From NCBI RefSeq assembly GCF_016827605.1, contig NZ_JAEPJQ010000001.1:310001-374000 (forward strand): a DNA stretch of 64,000 nt. Direction: 5' to 3'. The position numbers and the translations under genes are program-made. How positions within the stretch are numbered: position 1 is the stretch's first letter; each line of letters opens with the position of its first letter. Source of the DNA: Hyunsoonleella ulvae. Its GTDB lineage: Bacteria > Bacteroidota > Bacteroidia > Flavobacteriales > Flavobacteriaceae. The notes beneath the pieces are model-generated. The model saw only the letters and a list, made by a program, of their open reading frames with translations. It searched no databases and was not told where the DNA came from. Below, piece by piece: positions 62,479 through 64,000 of the stretch.

Positions 62479-64000
62479 ATACCCACGAATATATTCTTTT
62501 TCTACAGTTGGAATCATAATGCATTTTAACCAAGATTATTTATTACACCCTATTAGGACAGATTTCACAGGAAAGAACGGAATAGGGAAATCACTTATTG
62601 CCGACCTTTTTCAAATTCTTTTTATCTCAGATAAGCAAAAAATAGCGTTTGGTACTGAAAGCTTCAAGAACAATACGCGATTACTTCACACACTTCCTTA
62701 TAAAACTTCAGACGCTTATATTTTTATTAATATTGAAGTAGAAAAAGATAGCTTTATCACTTTAGGCGTTAACATACCCAATAAAAAAAGCAGACCACTC
62801 AAATCATTTTGGATTCTTAATAAAGCTCATGGTATAAATGATAATAATGAATTAAGTGATTTAAGCATTGCTAAAAACAACATACCATTTTTTAAGGATT
62901 TTATTCATGATAATAGTATCCCACCAATAGAGAAACTTGCCATTAAACTAAGGGATGAAAAACAAATATATCTTAGAAGCTTTTCAGATAAGAATCAAAA
63001 AAATGAACTTTACACTTTCCTATTTGAAAATAGAGTATTACCAATCGACCTTTCTATAGAATCTAATCTTGACGCTTTTGCGAAAGTCATACAGTCGTTC
63101 TCAAAAGCAAAAACGTTAGACACAGATAGTGACGATAGCTTAAAGAGCTTTCTTTTTGAAGATAAAACAGACAACCTTAAATCTGAATATGAAAAACATA
63201 AAGCAGACTTAGAAAAACTCATTAATGATTACAAAGACCTTGAAGAATTAATTGCAGATATAGAAAATAAACAAGAACGTCTTACCAATTTAAGTTCTTT
63301 AAACAGCCTCTACCTCAATTCATTTAAGGAACACCTTTTAGTAGAATTCACGCATACTGAAAATGAAATTTTAAAAAAGAATCAATCATTAAAAGATATA
63401 AACACACAACTATTAGAAGAAAATAAACTAATTAAATCATTACAAACTGATAACCCAAAAGTTAAAAAAGCAGCTCTAAAAGCTAAAAAAGAACATGATA
63501 ATCTTGATAAAACCATAAAGCACTTAAAAGAATACAGCGACATTTTCGCTAAAATAGAAGCATTAGAATCTAAGGTGAATGAATTAGAATGTATTAAGTT
63601 ACCTGCAATTGAAAATGAAGCAAAAATCTCTATTAAGAATATCGAAACTTTTGAAATTTCGGAAATAAAACGTAGAATATCTCATTTTACAACTGTTTTT
63701 GAAGATTATGGTTCTCTTGAAAGCATCGAGCAAACCATTGAATCCCAAAAAGAGACACTTGATAATCGAAAGAGTTCACTCAAATCAAATAAAGCGGACA
63801 TTCGCGAATTACTTAACCTTCTCTCTAAAAATAAGAAAAACTCTCTGTTTGCTCAACTTTTATCGCAACAGAAAACATTAACTAAAAGTCAAGAAGCAAT
63901 TCTATTTGCAATCTTAAAAGGTGTTCATTGGAAGAAACCAAATGAAATAATCGCTGGCATTAGGTATGTTGAAAGTTTAGCATTTATGGATGAAAAATTT
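62471..64000 (+). CDS. SMC-like ATPase (MksB/MukB/JetC-like), cut by the window end
   Basis: An open frame begins at ATG 62471 inside the previous gene's end (ATGATTAA overlap) and runs without a stop for 510 codons to the window edge. Walker A GKNGIGKS lies at residues 34-41 in the context RTDFTGKNGIGKSLIADLFQ. From about residue 240 the protein turns into a long Lys/Glu/Leu coiled coil (KSEYEKHKADLEKLIND, IKSLQTDNPKVKKAALKAKKEHDN). The family size of about 900-1,100 residues predicts 1.3-1.8 kb more to the right, with the Walker B half and possibly a JetD/MksG nuclease gene after it. Confidence 0.82.
   Translation, partial: MIKYPRIYSFSTVGIIMHFNQDYLLHPIRTDFTGKNGIGKSLIADLFQILFISDKQKIAFGTESFKNNTRLLHTLPYKTSDAYIFINIEVEKDSFITLGVNIPNKKSRPLKSFWILNKAHGINDNNELSDLSIAKNNIPFFKDFIHDNSIPPIEKLAIKLRDEKQIYLRSFSDKNQKNELYTFLFENRVLPIDLSIESNLDAFAKVIQSFSKAKTLDTDSDDSLKSFLFEDKTDNLKSEYEKHKADLEKLINDYKDLEELIADIENKQERLTNLSSLNSLYLNSFKEHLLVEFTHTENEILKKNQSLKDINTQLLEENKLIKSLQTDNPKVKKAALKAKKEHDNLDKTIKHLKEYSDIFAKIEALESKVNELECIKLPAIENEAKISIKNIETFEISEIKRRISHFTTVFEDYGSLESIEQTIESQKETLDNRKSSLKSNKADIRELLNLLSKNKKNSLFAQLLSQQKTLTKSQEAILFAILKGVHWKKPNEIIAGIRYVESLAFMDEKF

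Noticed and set aside
1-64000. CRISPR array
   Set aside because: No series of equal direct repeats with unique spacers was seen anywhere; the few direct repeats noted are two or three copies only.

Overview
The window is AT-rich DNA of a marine-type Bacteroidetes, most likely Flavobacteriaceae. Supporting signs are a mevalonate isoprenoid pathway with a UbiA-type prenyltransferase, a TonB receptor with an N-terminal carboxypeptidase-D-like domain, DUF4133/DUF4134-type conjugation proteins, BfmA/BtgA mobilization genes, promoters close to the Bacteroidetes TTTG-N20-TAnnTTTG form, and TAATG stop/start overlaps without clear Shine-Dalgarno sequences. No species is assigned.

Chromosomal part (about 1-32,910). 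In order it holds: a pair of family 2 glycosyltransferases and a GT-C membrane glycosyltransferase; three related small proteins; a pseudouridine-synthase-like protein that has lost its catalytic aspartate; nitrilase, UbiA prenyltransferase, mevalonate kinase and diphosphomevalonate decarboxylase; a run of housekeeping genes (DUF1697, DUF4174, HI0933-like flavoprotein, glycerophosphodiesterase, thioredoxin); a very large metallophosphoesterase fused to an outer-membrane barrel; a seven-gene redox-repair run (msrB-selO-small protein-msrA-second msrA-hydrolase/OsmC fusion-aldo/keto reductase); an orphan HD domain-PycTM membrane protein; a TonB receptor/PepSY iron-uptake pair behind a clear promoter and a 13-bp palindrome; and a GAF-domain protein.

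Integrated element (about 32,914 to beyond 64,000). The 3' part of a tRNA-Leu(TAG) lies next to a tyrosine integrase, which marks one end of an integrative and conjugative element (ICE). Inside are a small cargo (D-cysteine desulfhydrase-like enzyme and a membrane LuxR regulator), RteC-like and excisionase-like regulators, a putative replication pair, an exonuclease/phosphatase-fold protein, a three-gene ABC-3C conflict system (SMEK protein, MC6-like middle component, DUF2326 ATPase), a cell-wall amidase, the transfer operon traE-F-G-I-J-K-M-N plus a lipoprotein, a four-gene cargo block ending in an AlbA_2/Schlafen-like regulator, the mobilization genes (coupling ATPase, DUF5712 relaxase-like protein, BfmA/BtgA), a RadC-like JAB protein and SSB. 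The window ends inside a three-gene SMC/kleisin operon of the MksBEF/Wadjet type.

The ICE therefore carries a complete T4SS and mobilization set plus at least two candidate defence systems of different kinds: ABC-3C and Mks/Wadjet-like. The latter is cut by the window edge, so its expected nuclease gene (jetD/mksG) and the other end of the ICE are not visible. Function calls come from reading motifs and remembered family features; no database search was run.
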